From: Oceanospirillaceae bacterium
GTDB lineage: Bacteria; Pseudomonadota; Gammaproteobacteria; Pseudomonadales; Balneatricaceae
Reading direction: 5' to 3'
Assembly: GCA_013215375.1 (NCBI GenBank)
Contig: JABSRB010000027.1
Coordinates: 16,502-80,501 of the forward strand
Length of the DNA: 64,000 bases
Below, one piece after another: positions 35,423 through 43,200 of the stretch; position 1 is the stretch's first letter, and every line of letters begins with the position of its first letter. Under the pieces are notes generated by a model. The model was not told the origin of the DNA, made no database searches, and worked only from the letters and a program-made list of their open reading frames with translations. A program made the position numbers and the translations under genes.

Positions 35423-37570
35423 TCAGTGATTAGCTTGGTATTTATTCAAAAGATCATATTCAATCTCTTTTTCATCAACGGGTTTACCCAGCAAATATCC
35501 CTGGAAATATTTAACACCCATCTCTTCAAGTTCTATTTTCTTCTTGTTAGCTTCAATACCAACGGCGACAACAGTTATATCCATTTTATTTGCGAATACT
35601 AAAATGCTTTCTATTATTTTTTTATCAATGCTATCGTTACTATTAACTAAAGATTTATCAATTTTAAGAATGTCTGTTTTTAATTTTGAAATTAGCCGTA
35701 ATGAGCTATATCCAGAACCAAAACAATCAATAGTAATGTTGATGCCTAATAATTTTAATTCATTAACAGTACTCACTAAATTCTCGGTATCTTCCGTTAA
35801 CTTTATTTCATTAACTTCCAATATAATGCGTTTTAGATCAATGCCATAATCACTATTTAAGCGTAATACATCATCTATAATTGATTTTCTAAACAGCTGT
35901 TTATGAGAGAGATTAAAGCTCAACTTTAACCTTTCACTGACTAAGCCTGCAGCCTCCCATTTTTGTAGGTTTTCAAAGGCACTGACAAACAACTGATAGC
36001 TCAAATTAGCGATCACCCCTGTCTCTTCAGCGATACCAATAAACCGATGAGGCTCGAGCACACCCATCAGTGGATGCTCCCAACGCGCTAATACTTCCAG
36101 AGATATAAGGCCTCCGTTACTGTTTAGAATAGGTTGGTAATAACATTTTATTTCTTTATTAATTAAACCTTGTTTAAGATCAAATTTTAATTCCGTTCTA
36201 TTTACCGCTTCTTTGTGTGAGAGTGCATCAAAATACTGAACTTGGTTTCTACCTAATTGCTTAGCCCTGTACATTGCAACATCAGCAGCATTAAGTAATT
36301 CATCAGCATTTGAACCATAGTCTGGATATTTTACGACTCCGATACTGGCTGTTATATACATTTCTTGATTGTTAAAATAGAACGGTTTTTTAAGAGCGGT
36401 TAATATTTTCGACGTCACCATCTCAGCATTAAAACTACCATTATCATCCTCAAAAATAACCGCGAATTCGTCCCCGCCGATACGTGCAAAAACGTCAACG
36501 CTTCTACCGACACTCTTAAGTCTTTTAGCAACGTCCTTCAATAAACTGTCGCCTGCATTATGGCCTAATTCATCATTTATATTTTTAAAATGATCCAGAT
36601 CTATAAACATGACATAGAGTTCATACTCGTACCTATTAGCACGAGTCACTGTATTATTTAATGTTTCAGAAAACATAAGTTTGTTGGGTAATTGTGTTAG
36701 TGAATCATGAGTAGCTAAGTACAGTAACGCTTCTTCCTCTTTTTTCCGCTCAGTTATATCCTGAAATACCAACACTCCACCACGAGAGGTCTTACCATCA
36801 TAACCACCGACGGAGAGGTCTACCTTTATATTTGCACCATCTTTTTTATAAAAGTGGATGTTTTTTTCTTTTATTTGAGTAAATTTTTCAATGGCTTTCG
36901 CATAAGGGCTTCCGTTCCAGCTATCCCTATTCTGCAAATGAGGCGCTACTATTTTATATATATGTTGATTATCAAGTTCTTTCTCTTGATAACCCAGCAT
37001 TAAATTACTCGCGGGGTTTGAAAATACTATATAGCCAAATTCATCGATACTAATAATGCCCTCTGCTGAGTAATCTAAAATGCTGCCTTTATTTTGCTCC
37101 TCTATTAGGGCGTGATGCAGTTCAACTTCTAACTTGTGTTTATTATTCTGTAGCTCCATAAAAACAGACACTTTAGAGCGCATTAATACCGGATCAATAG
37201 GTTTACAGATGTAGTCAACAGCCCCCGTTTCAAAACCTTCATATAAGTATTTTTCATCGTTGTGTATCGCAGTAATAAAAATAACGGGAATATCACAAGT
37301 TTTGGGATGTTTTTTCATTAAACTTAACGTTTCAAAGCCGTCTAACCCAGGCATTTGAACGTCCAGAAGGATTAGGGAGTAGTGATTTTCTTTAAGTAGC
37401 AGTGAAAGTGCTTCGTTGCCTGAATTGGCACAGGTGATTTGATCACACTGCTCGGATAACAATTCTTTTAAGGCAAAAAGGTTCTCCGGCATATCATCTA
37501 CTATTAAAATGCTACCGTTTTTATGTAAAGCGCTCTGACCAAGTTCAATCTGTGTCTTACCTACAACCAT
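35423..37570 (-). CDS. Response regulator with PAS, GGDEF and degenerate EAL domains
   Basis: 715 residues. An N-terminal receiver (SILIVDDMPENLFALKELL, LILLDVQMPGLDG, ICKPIDP) is followed by a PAS domain (about 155-275), a GGDEF domain and an EAL domain. RIGGDEFAV is intact, and an RxxD inhibitory site (RSVD) lies five residues before GGDEF, so diguanylate cyclase activity with product inhibition is expected. The EAL domain looks inactive: EVL replaces EAL, IDCFGSGYSSL replaces IDDFGTGYSSL, and VVAVGIEA replaces VVAEGVET, losing residues that bind catalytic metal. It may still bind c-di-GMP or act as a partner surface. The ATG is preferred over a TTG nine codons earlier, which has no ribosome binding site. 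Confidence 0.9.
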   Translation of the reverse strand: MVVGKTQIELGQSALHKNGSILIVDDMPENLFALKELLSEQCDQITCANSGNEALSLLLKENHYSLILLDVQMPGLDGFETLSLMKKHPKTCDIPVIFITAIHNDEKYLYEGFETGAVDYICKPIDPVLMRSKVSVFMELQNNKHKLEVELHHALIEEQNKGSILDYSAEGIISIDEFGYIVFSNPASNLMLGYQEKELDNQHIYKIVAPHLQNRDSWNGSPYAKAIEKFTQIKEKNIHFYKKDGANIKVDLSVGGYDGKTSRGGVLVFQDITERKKEEEALLYLATHDSLTQLPNKLMFSETLNNTVTRANRYEYELYVMFIDLDHFKNINDELGHNAGDSLLKDVAKRLKSVGRSVDVFARIGGDEFAVIFEDDNGSFNAEMVTSKILTALKKPFYFNNQEMYITASIGVVKYPDYGSNADELLNAADVAMYRAKQLGRNQVQYFDALSHKEAVNRTELKFDLKQGLINKEIKCYYQPILNSNGGLISLEVLARWEHPLMGVLEPHRFIGIAEETGVIANLSYQLFVSAFENLQKWEAAGLVSERLKLSFNLSHKQLFRKSIIDDVLRLNSDYGIDLKRIILEVNEIKLTEDTENLVSTVNELKLLGINITIDCFGSGYSSLRLISKLKTDILKIDKSLVNSNDSIDKKIIESILVFANKMDITVVAVGIEANKKKIELEEMGVKYFQGYLLGKPVDEKEIEYDLLNKYQANH

Positions 37571-37709
37571 CTCAACTAATCCATTTATTTTATTCAACTA
37601 TGATTAGTCTAGATGTGTTTTTAGATAGTGCTAACTAAAAGAGGTAATTAAATATTTCTAGCTGAATAGATTTAGTCTGGTGGTAAGTATGTGTCGGCAA
37701 AGACATATA

Positions 37710-38729
37710 TTATGGGAAATGTTGTGGCTCTATTTCTAAAGTAATGGAAAATTTATCAAATACGCTATTCTTAATTTTCTCAGCTAAACGCAGTAACTGG
37801 CCTAGATTGGCACCACCTGAATGAGTCAGCACTAGTGCCTGTTTGTGGTAAACGCCGACCCCTTTGGATTGATACCCTTTCCATCCACAGTTTTCAATGA
37901 GCCAACCTGCTGCAACCTTCACTTCACTCTCTGAAATACGATAGCCAATAATTTCAGGATGATCTATGCTCAATGCAGAAAATTCACTGTGGGAAATACA
38001 AGGGTTTTTAAAGAAACTTCCAGCATTAGAGATTTTATCAGGGTTGGGCAGTTTACTTGCTCGTATCACACAAATTCCATTGAAGATGTCTTTAAGCTTT
38101 ATTACAGTGATGTTGTTTTCACTAAAATACAGCTCTAACGCTTTATAGTTTTTATTGATTGTAAACTTTTTACTGAGCTTAATATCGATAGAGGTGATGA
38201 TATATCGACCTGGATTACGCTTAAAGTAACTGTCTCTGTAAGAGAATTCACACTGCTCGACATCAAGTTCAATGAAATCTAGTTGTTTGACATCAAAAGC
38301 TCTCACTTTTACTAAAACGTCTTTAATCTCTTTTCCATAAGCGCCTATATTTTGTACTGGGGAGGCTCCAACTAGACCGGGAATCAGCGCTAGCGTTTCT
38401 AATCCCTGCCAATTTTGTTTAATCGTATAAGACACTAAATCATGCCAATTTTCACCAGCGGCCACTCGTAGAATCAGTTCATCGTTCGTTTCACAAACAA
38501 GTTTTCGTCCCTTTATTTGCATATGCAAAGTTAAACCTGTGACGTACTCTGCAATCAATAAATTACTTCCCCCTGACAACACTTGGAAAGAGATATTATT
38601 TTTTTTGACGAAAGAGATCGCTTGGGATAAATCTGTTTCTTGTTCTATACGGCAATAACTTTCAGCCGATGATTTAAAAGCCAGCGAATTCAACGCCGTT
38701 AAATCTTTATTCTTTTCAATTGAGAACAA
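37710..38729 (-). CDS. murB: UDP-N-acetylenolpyruvoylglucosamine reductase
   Basis: 339 residues, the size of E. coli-type (type I) MurB. FQVLSGGSNLLIAEYVTGL binds FAD, PGLVGASPVQNIGAYGKE belongs to the FAD-binding domain, and CEFSYRDSYFK is the type I tyrosine loop. NAGSFFKNP has the catalytic serine, and KVAAGWLIENCGWKGYQ is a late conserved block. It reduces UDP-GlcNAc-enolpyruvate to UDP-MurNAc with NADPH for peptidoglycan synthesis. The start is TTG with AGGA eight bases upstream. It follows the phosphatase gene by 26 bp and is probably co-transcribed with it. Confidence 0.96.
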   Translation of the reverse strand: MFSIEKNKDLTALNSLAFKSSAESYCRIEQETDLSQAISFVKKNNISFQVLSGGSNLLIAEYVTGLTLHMQIKGRKLVCETNDELILRVAAGENWHDLVSYTIKQNWQGLETLALIPGLVGASPVQNIGAYGKEIKDVLVKVRAFDVKQLDFIELDVEQCEFSYRDSYFKRNPGRYIITSIDIKLSKKFTINKNYKALELYFSENNITVIKLKDIFNGICVIRASKLPNPDKISNAGSFFKNPCISHSEFSALSIDHPEIIGYRISESEVKVAAGWLIENCGWKGYQSKGVGVYHKQALVLTHSGGANLGQLLRLAEKIKNSVFDKFSITLEIEPQHFP

Positions 38730-38755
38730 CGATAATTCCTATATGTTTGAATGTC

Positions 38756-39241
38756 TTATGAGAGTTTTACAATTATTTCATCGAGCAGTGGCGCTATACT
38801 AATTTCTAAAAGGTTTAAAACATCGTCAAAGCCTCCATTAGCGCCATAAAATGGGTCTGGAATTTCTATTGGGCTGTTATTAGGTGCAGGCAGAGTCAAC
38901 AAGCGGATAGTCGCTTTCGTTAATGGTGGTTGTATTGCTTCTAATTTAGCAAGATTTTGCCTATCCATTGCTATTATATAATCAAACTGAGAAAAATCGG
39001 CTAGGGATACTTGTCTGGCACGTAGCTGTGACAAATCGTAGCCTTTAACAGCCGCGATTCTAATGGCTCTAGCATCAGCTGATGATCCAACGTGATACGC
39101 ACCAGTACCCGCGGAATCTATCTCGATTCGATCCGATAAATTAAGATCCTGAACTTTTTTAGCAAAAACTGCCTGTGCAGTTGGCGATCGACAGATATTG
39201 CCTAGGCAAACAAACAGCACCTCAATTTTATCAGCTTTCAT
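38756..39241 (-). CDS. Low-molecular-weight protein tyrosine phosphatase
   Basis: 161 residues. The P-loop VCLGNICRSPTAQAVF contains the C-x5-R-S signature close to the N-terminus, and IPDPFYG supplies the general-acid aspartate. It hydrolyses phosphotyrosine or related phosphoesters in the cytoplasm. Relatives either control exopolysaccharide tyrosine kinases (Wzb) or are housekeeping enzymes; no wz* or tyrosine-kinase gene is present, so the first role is not supported here. GGGAG precedes the ATG, and murB follows in the same operon, an arrangement common in Pseudomonas-like bacteria. Confidence 0.94.
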   Translation of the reverse strand: MKADKIEVLFVCLGNICRSPTAQAVFAKKVQDLNLSDRIEIDSAGTGAYHVGSSADARAIRIAAVKGYDLSQLRARQVSLADFSQFDYIIAMDRQNLAKLEAIQPPLTKATIRLLTLPAPNNSPIEIPDPFYGANGGFDDVLNLLEISIAPLLDEIIVKLS

Positions 39242-39324
39242 TGAGCTCCCTTGATATTGAGATATAACGTTTTACATCAGTTTAATAGAAGGGATTGACA
39301 AATTGCCTATCCCCTAATGCTCTA

Positions 39325-40194
39325 TCAACTCACTTTTTCAATGCGCTTAAATGCTGTTAATGTATTGACTAACAACATTGCTATTGTCATTGGACCAACT
39401 CCACCAGGGACGGGAGTAACAGCAGCAGCCTTCTCGCTAGCACTGGCGAAATCGACATCACCTACTAACTTATTTTTACCGTCGCGCTCAATACGGTTAA
39501 TACCCACATCAATGACACAGGCCCCCGCTTTAATCCAGCTTGCATTAATCATTTCAGGGCGACCAACCGCTGCAATCAATATGTCTGCCTGTGCGCATAT
39601 TTTTTCAATTTCTTTGGTGCGAGAATGCACCACTGTGACAGTGCAGCTCTCTTGTAACAATAATGCGGCCATTGGCTTTCCAACAATATTAGAACGTCCT
39701 ACAACCACTGCATTTAAACCTGATAAGTCATCCCCTAATACACTTTTTATAAGATGAATACTGCCGTGTGGGGTGCAAGGTAATAAACAGTCATCCCCTA
39801 TCGATAAGCGCCCGACATTTATGGGATGAAAGCCATCAACATCTTTTTGCGGAGAAATGGCGGTAAGTACCGTTTTTTCATCAATTTGACTGGGCAAAGG
39901 TAACTGCACTAAAATCCCGTGAACAGTATCGTCAGCGTTTAACTGCGTGACTAGCTTCAATAGTTCTTCCTGGCTGGTTTCCACCGGTAGACGATGCTCT
40001 GTTGATGTAATACCTACCTCTGCAGCCTGCTCACCTTTTCGGCGAACATACACTTGACTGGCAGGATCTTCGCCGACTAATACCACTGTTAGACCAGGAA
40101 TTTTACCCGTGCTCTGTTTTATAGCTGCAACTTCTATTGCTAATTCTTTACGAAGATTACTCGCGTATGCAGCACCATCAATTCTAATACTCAT
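39325..40194 (-). CDS. folD: Bifunctional methylenetetrahydrofolate dehydrogenase/cyclohydrolase
   Basis: 289 residues, normal for Fol[17 protein letters not shown] holds the Y-x3-K catalytic pair, QLPLPSQID and [12 protein letters not shown] line the folate site, [13 protein letters not shown] is the NADP-binding loop, and [16 protein letters not shown] is the C-terminal signature. It interconverts methylene-, methenyl- and 10-formyl-THF, providing the formyl donor that PurN uses. It is transcribed leftward on its own, with GGAGAG ten bases before the ATG. Confidence 0.97.
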   Translation of the reverse strand: MSIRIDGAAYASNLRKELAIEVAAIKQSTGKIPGLTVVLVGEDPASQVYVRRKGEQAAEVGITSTEHRLPVETSQEELLKLVTQLNADDTVHGILVQLPLPSQIDEKTVLTAISPQKDVDGFHPINVGRLSIGDDCLLPCTPHGSIHLIKSVLGDDLSGLNAVVVGRSNIVGKPMAALLLQESCTVTVVHSRTKEIEKICAQADILIAAVGRPEMINASWIKAGACVIDVGINRIERDGKNKLVGDVDFASASEKAAAVTPVPGGVGPMTIAMLLVNTLTAFKRIEKVS

Positions 40195-40376
40195 CTAATC
40201 TTTTCTCTCCTGAGAATGGCTATAAACGTGTCACTATGCACTTAACCCGAATGTTACACCCTATGGCTCGAGCCCTAGTTTGCTCTTTATTTTTACTGGC
40301 TTTTCTTTCTCAATCAACCGGACGTACTCGTACGGTGTTCAATCAAGAAAAAATCTGTAGACACAATTTTCCGCGC

Positions 40377-40382
40377 TATAAT
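40377..40382 (+). promoter_or_regulatory. Isolated consensus -10 box without an identified gene
   Basis: A perfect TATAAT in a CG-rich context (CCGCGCTATAATCACGG), like the promoters of stable RNAs. The expected -35 region (TCTGTA) is poor, and I find no tRNA or reading frame downstream before the end of the opposing HD-GYP gene. Shown as a candidate only. Confidence 0.25.
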
Positions 40383-40451
40383 CACGGCATTGCATGCGAT
40401 ATTCAGGTTGAAATCTGTTGCTGATTATACTGAAAAAAAACTCATTTGTGG

Positions 40452-41765
40452 TTAATTATTATGAATATAAAACTTGAATTGGGTTTGTAGATTTCCCTCC
40501 ATCTCTTTTATTCTAGTAATGGTTACCCGATCCATTCGCTGGCCTTCACTGAGTAGCAGGATCCCCTCACTGCTAATTAAATCTCTGCTCAATACAGTAC
40601 CCGCTATTAACTCGCTGCTAATGACAATTAGATCGTGCATCCCCTGTCCGTTCTTGCTTAATACCGGCAATATATTGACTAGATGATTGACAAAAATATC
40701 ACTGTATTTTTCACTGGCATAATTTTCCAGATAGGCTAAAGCTTCAACGGTACTCAGCGACCGATTGAGATATCGCCCGGCGACAAGCTCTGTATAGTCT
40801 GTTAGTACCGTTAGTAACTGCGCTTGTTTTGGTATTTTTTCAGTAATTAATCCAAACGGATACCCGGAACCATCTATGTACTCTTTGTGTTGCAAGACAA
40901 TTTTTGAGGCTTTATCTAATGGTCTGACCACCATCATTGCCGCATGTGACAACGTTGGATGACAATTAAACACCCGCTGCTCATCGGCGCTAAGCTCAAC
41001 ATAGGGGGTATGTAATATTTTGTCACTAAAACCCATTTTCCCTATGTTTCTTAAATGCCATGCATCTGTTAATTCGAGTATTTCTGTTTCAGAAAAATCT
41101 GCAGCCTTTGCTATTTCAACCAACAATAGATTTAATTGTTGATTGCGGCCACTCGCGCGTTGTCCCATTCTCGCAAACACTTGATTAGATAACATACGGA
41201 TTAGGTGCTTATTAGCCTGCACAATACTTTTTGCTGAAGCTTCTAAGCTAGCCTTTGTCTGTTGCGATTCATATTCACTCTCTGCAAGTATCTTTTTTAG
41301 TTTACGTTTTTTTACAAGTTGAATGAATTTTTCTTGTAGGTCATTGATGATCCTAAATAGCCTTTTCTTTAAAAACACCTCATTCACAGGATAAGTAATA
41401 AAATCTCTAAACTGCTCTTTTTGCCTTTGTGTCAGCGATAAAATTTTGTCGGCTGGCGCTAATAGATAAACGAGGCAATGCGGGGATGCCAGCAGTAATT
41501 TTTCAACGAAATTTTCTATTATATCAACACTATTATTACTTTGGTTTTCCTCGCTATTGATCTGCCCCGCAGTGGTTAAGCTATTTTGATTGTTGACATT
41601 ATCCATGCCCATTAATAATACATGTACGTTAGGTACGCTCGACAGAGGAGTATCTATATCGCATTGATGTAGATTTATTGGCAGAGGGCTAAGCATTTTT
41701 AATAGCTCATGTTGCTGTTGCGTTGCAAAACCAATCAATAACACATGAATTTCATATTTATTCAT
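40452..41765 (-). CDS. Degenerate HD-GYP-domain protein with receiver-like N-terminus
   Basis: 437 residues. The first ~140 resemble a receiver fold (HVLLIGF at the start, FITYPVNEVFLKKRLFRII where KP-V is usual) but lack the acidic pocket. A coiled coil follows (about 145-190), then an HD-GYP-like domain: AWHLRNIGKMGFSDKIL, HPTLSHAAM, LQHKEYIDGSGYPFGLITEKIPKQAQLL. The metal-binding HD pair is replaced by Arg239-Asn240, so phosphodiesterase activity on c-di-GMP is unlikely, although the DGSGYPFGL loop is kept. The C-terminus (LSRDLISSEGILLLSEGQRM) resembles extensions of RpfG-type regulators. It may be a c-di-GMP sensor or protein-binding adaptor. It is a single gene. Confidence 0.82.
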   Translation of the reverse strand: MNKYEIHVLLIGFATQQQHELLKMLSPLPINLHQCDIDTPLSSVPNVHVLLMGMDNVNNQNSLTTAGQINSEENQSNNSVDIIENFVEKLLLASPHCLVYLLAPADKILSLTQRQKEQFRDFITYPVNEVFLKKRLFRIINDLQEKFIQLVKKRKLKKILAESEYESQQTKASLEASAKSIVQANKHLIRMLSNQVFARMGQRASGRNQQLNLLLVEIAKAADFSETEILELTDAWHLRNIGKMGFSDKILHTPYVELSADEQRVFNCHPTLSHAAMMVVRPLDKASKIVLQHKEYIDGSGYPFGLITEKIPKQAQLLTVLTDYTELVAGRYLNRSLSTVEALAYLENYASEKYSDIFVNHLVNILPVLSKNGQGMHDLIVISSELIAGTVLSRDLISSEGILLLSEGQRMDRVTITRIKEMEGNLQTQFKFYIHNN

Positions 41766-41985
41766 TACTCAACATCACCTTTCAAAGCGTAAATTAAATT
41801 GAACTAATCTCTGTATCTCATTAAATATTATAATATTTATCAATAATAGCAATGGCCTATAATTTTATGCCATAACAGTCTAACTTTATAGCGATTAAAT
41901 CTAGCGGTATTTGGGTAGTTTAATTGGCATTATCCATCAATAAATGCTGAAATAGCGCTTTATTTTTTTGATCGTTGGAGTGAAT

Positions 41986-42225
41986 ATGGAGTCGGTTACT
42001 ATCTTTGGCCGTAAAGGTTGTGGTTTCTGTGTAAGAGCAAAAGATTTATGTGAGGAGCAAGGGCTAGAACATCGCTACGTCGATATTCACGAAGAGGGAA
42101 TTTCTAAAGCCGATTTAGAGAAGACTGTCGGCAAGCCGGTTGAAACTGTTCCACAGATTTTCATCGGTAAAGAGCACATTGGCGGCTACACTGAGTTCGC
42201 TAAAAAGATTGCTGAAATGTCGTAA
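41986..42225 (+). CDS. grxA: Glutaredoxin 1 (GrxA-type)
   Basis: 79 residues, close in size and sequence to E. coli GrxA: VTIFGRKGCGFCVRAKDL, YVDIHEEGISKADLEKTVGKPVETVPQIFIGKEHIGGYTEF. The active site is CGFC instead of the usual CPYC. TVPQIF and GGYTEF form the glutathione-binding site. It reduces disulfides such as that of ribonucleotide reductase, using glutathione. This ATG is the start because GGAG lies five bases before it; a TTG six codons upstream has no such signal. A GTAGG/CCTAC hairpin follows the stop. Confidence 0.93.
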   Translation: MESVTIFGRKGCGFCVRAKDLCEEQGLEHRYVDIHEEGISKADLEKTVGKPVETVPQIFIGKEHIGGYTEFAKKIAEMS

Positions 42226-42941
42226 GATATTTCTGAAGTTGAGTAGGGTGAAGTTTAACTGCTTCAGCCTACAATCTTCGATAAAAACAGGCATCTATAA
42301 GGCATTTAAACACATCACAGCAAAACTAATGCCTTGGCCATATTAGCCAGCTGCACTGGTTTCCCTGTTTTATTTAACGCTTCTAGAAAACCCTTCCTAG
42401 ACAGTCACTTTGCTTCACCCCCCCCAAAAAGATTAATTCAAAAGACAACTATGTTCAAACTGTATCAAGTTTGGTAATCCGCATTATATTTGGCATGACT
42501 AACGTCATCGCTCACAATGTATATGATTTGCAGGGCATAATCGGCACTTTTTATTCATTGACTAGTCACACCCACATAGCTAATAGATCACTCCTATTAT
42601 CTATTTTTCTAGTAACCCTTTTTCCCTTGATATACATATTCAGTAACATTTTTATACTAAGGATACCCAGTCTTATCTATCTGATAATTTATCTTAGCAA
42701 GAGAGTTCTCGGAATTATTGTCACTTATTCTCCAATACGAACTTATCCAGACAGCTCAGCTGTCAACTTCTATACAAGATTATTTGCATTACCTTATTTC
42801 GATTCTAATCAATATTCTGTTAAGTTTCTATTAAAGACTCGATCGAGAAAACATAAAAAAAGCGAACCTCTGAAGAGATTCGCTTTACCTTTTAAGTCAT
42901 GCGTAAGCAGCTACTAATAGCCACTTTTGGGTCACAAAATG
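42226..42941. other. Gene-poor region between grxA and the first giant gene
   Basis: 716 bp. Just after grxA an imperfect hairpin (42245-42275, GTAGG...CCTAC with TGAAG/CTTCA) may end that gene. An AT-rich stretch then includes a 149-codon open frame (42471-42917) with no ribosome binding site or family resemblance, which I do not accept as a gene. The terminator of the giant gene closes the region. Confidence 0.55.
42855..42890 (-). terminator. Rho-independent terminator of the first giant gene
   Basis: AAAGCGAACCTC pairs with GAGATTCGCTTT (one mismatch) around TGAA. Read leftward, the stem is followed by a run of seven Ts. It lies ~50 bp beyond the stop codon of the giant gene. Confidence 0.82.
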
Positions 42942-43200
42942 TTAATCAACTATTATCTGCTGGTTATCGATAAGTACTTTCATAACATCTTCATATTCCA
43001 TGCTATAAGCGGTTATGTTCTCAAGCTTCACTACATCAGTGACATTATCTATGTTAAATGTTTGTTCAGTGAAACTGCCGTTTTCGTCGATATATACAAT
43101 TAAATCGTCATTTTGCTGATCGAAATGTAAGAAGTTATCTAAATCATCCATCTGGACATCATCACTAGATAATAAATCTGACAAGTCTAAAACATTTTCT
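42942..43200 (-). other. Type I secretion C-terminal target domain of the first giant protein
   Basis: The last ~85 residues (VLDLSDLLSSDD, LIVYIDENGSFTE, DVVKLENI, YEDVMKVLIDNQQIIVD) align along their whole length with the end of the second giant protein. They match the VC_A0849 subclass of type I secretion signals. Confidence 0.75.

Noticed and set aside
40236..40424. 62-codon open frame upstream of folD
   Set aside because: No ribosome binding site, low-complexity hydrophobic start, no recognisable family; the stretch looks intergenic. I also looked for a tRNA here and found no cloverleaf arms.
42418..42425. C8 homopolymer as a possible phase-variation tract (another C8 at 2247-2254)
   Set aside because: Both tracts lie between genes and not in a position to switch a reading frame or set promoter spacing.
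42471..42917. 149-codon plus-strand open frame
   Set aside because: AT-rich chance frame with no ribosome binding site, ending in the giant gene's terminator; composition unlike the real genes.
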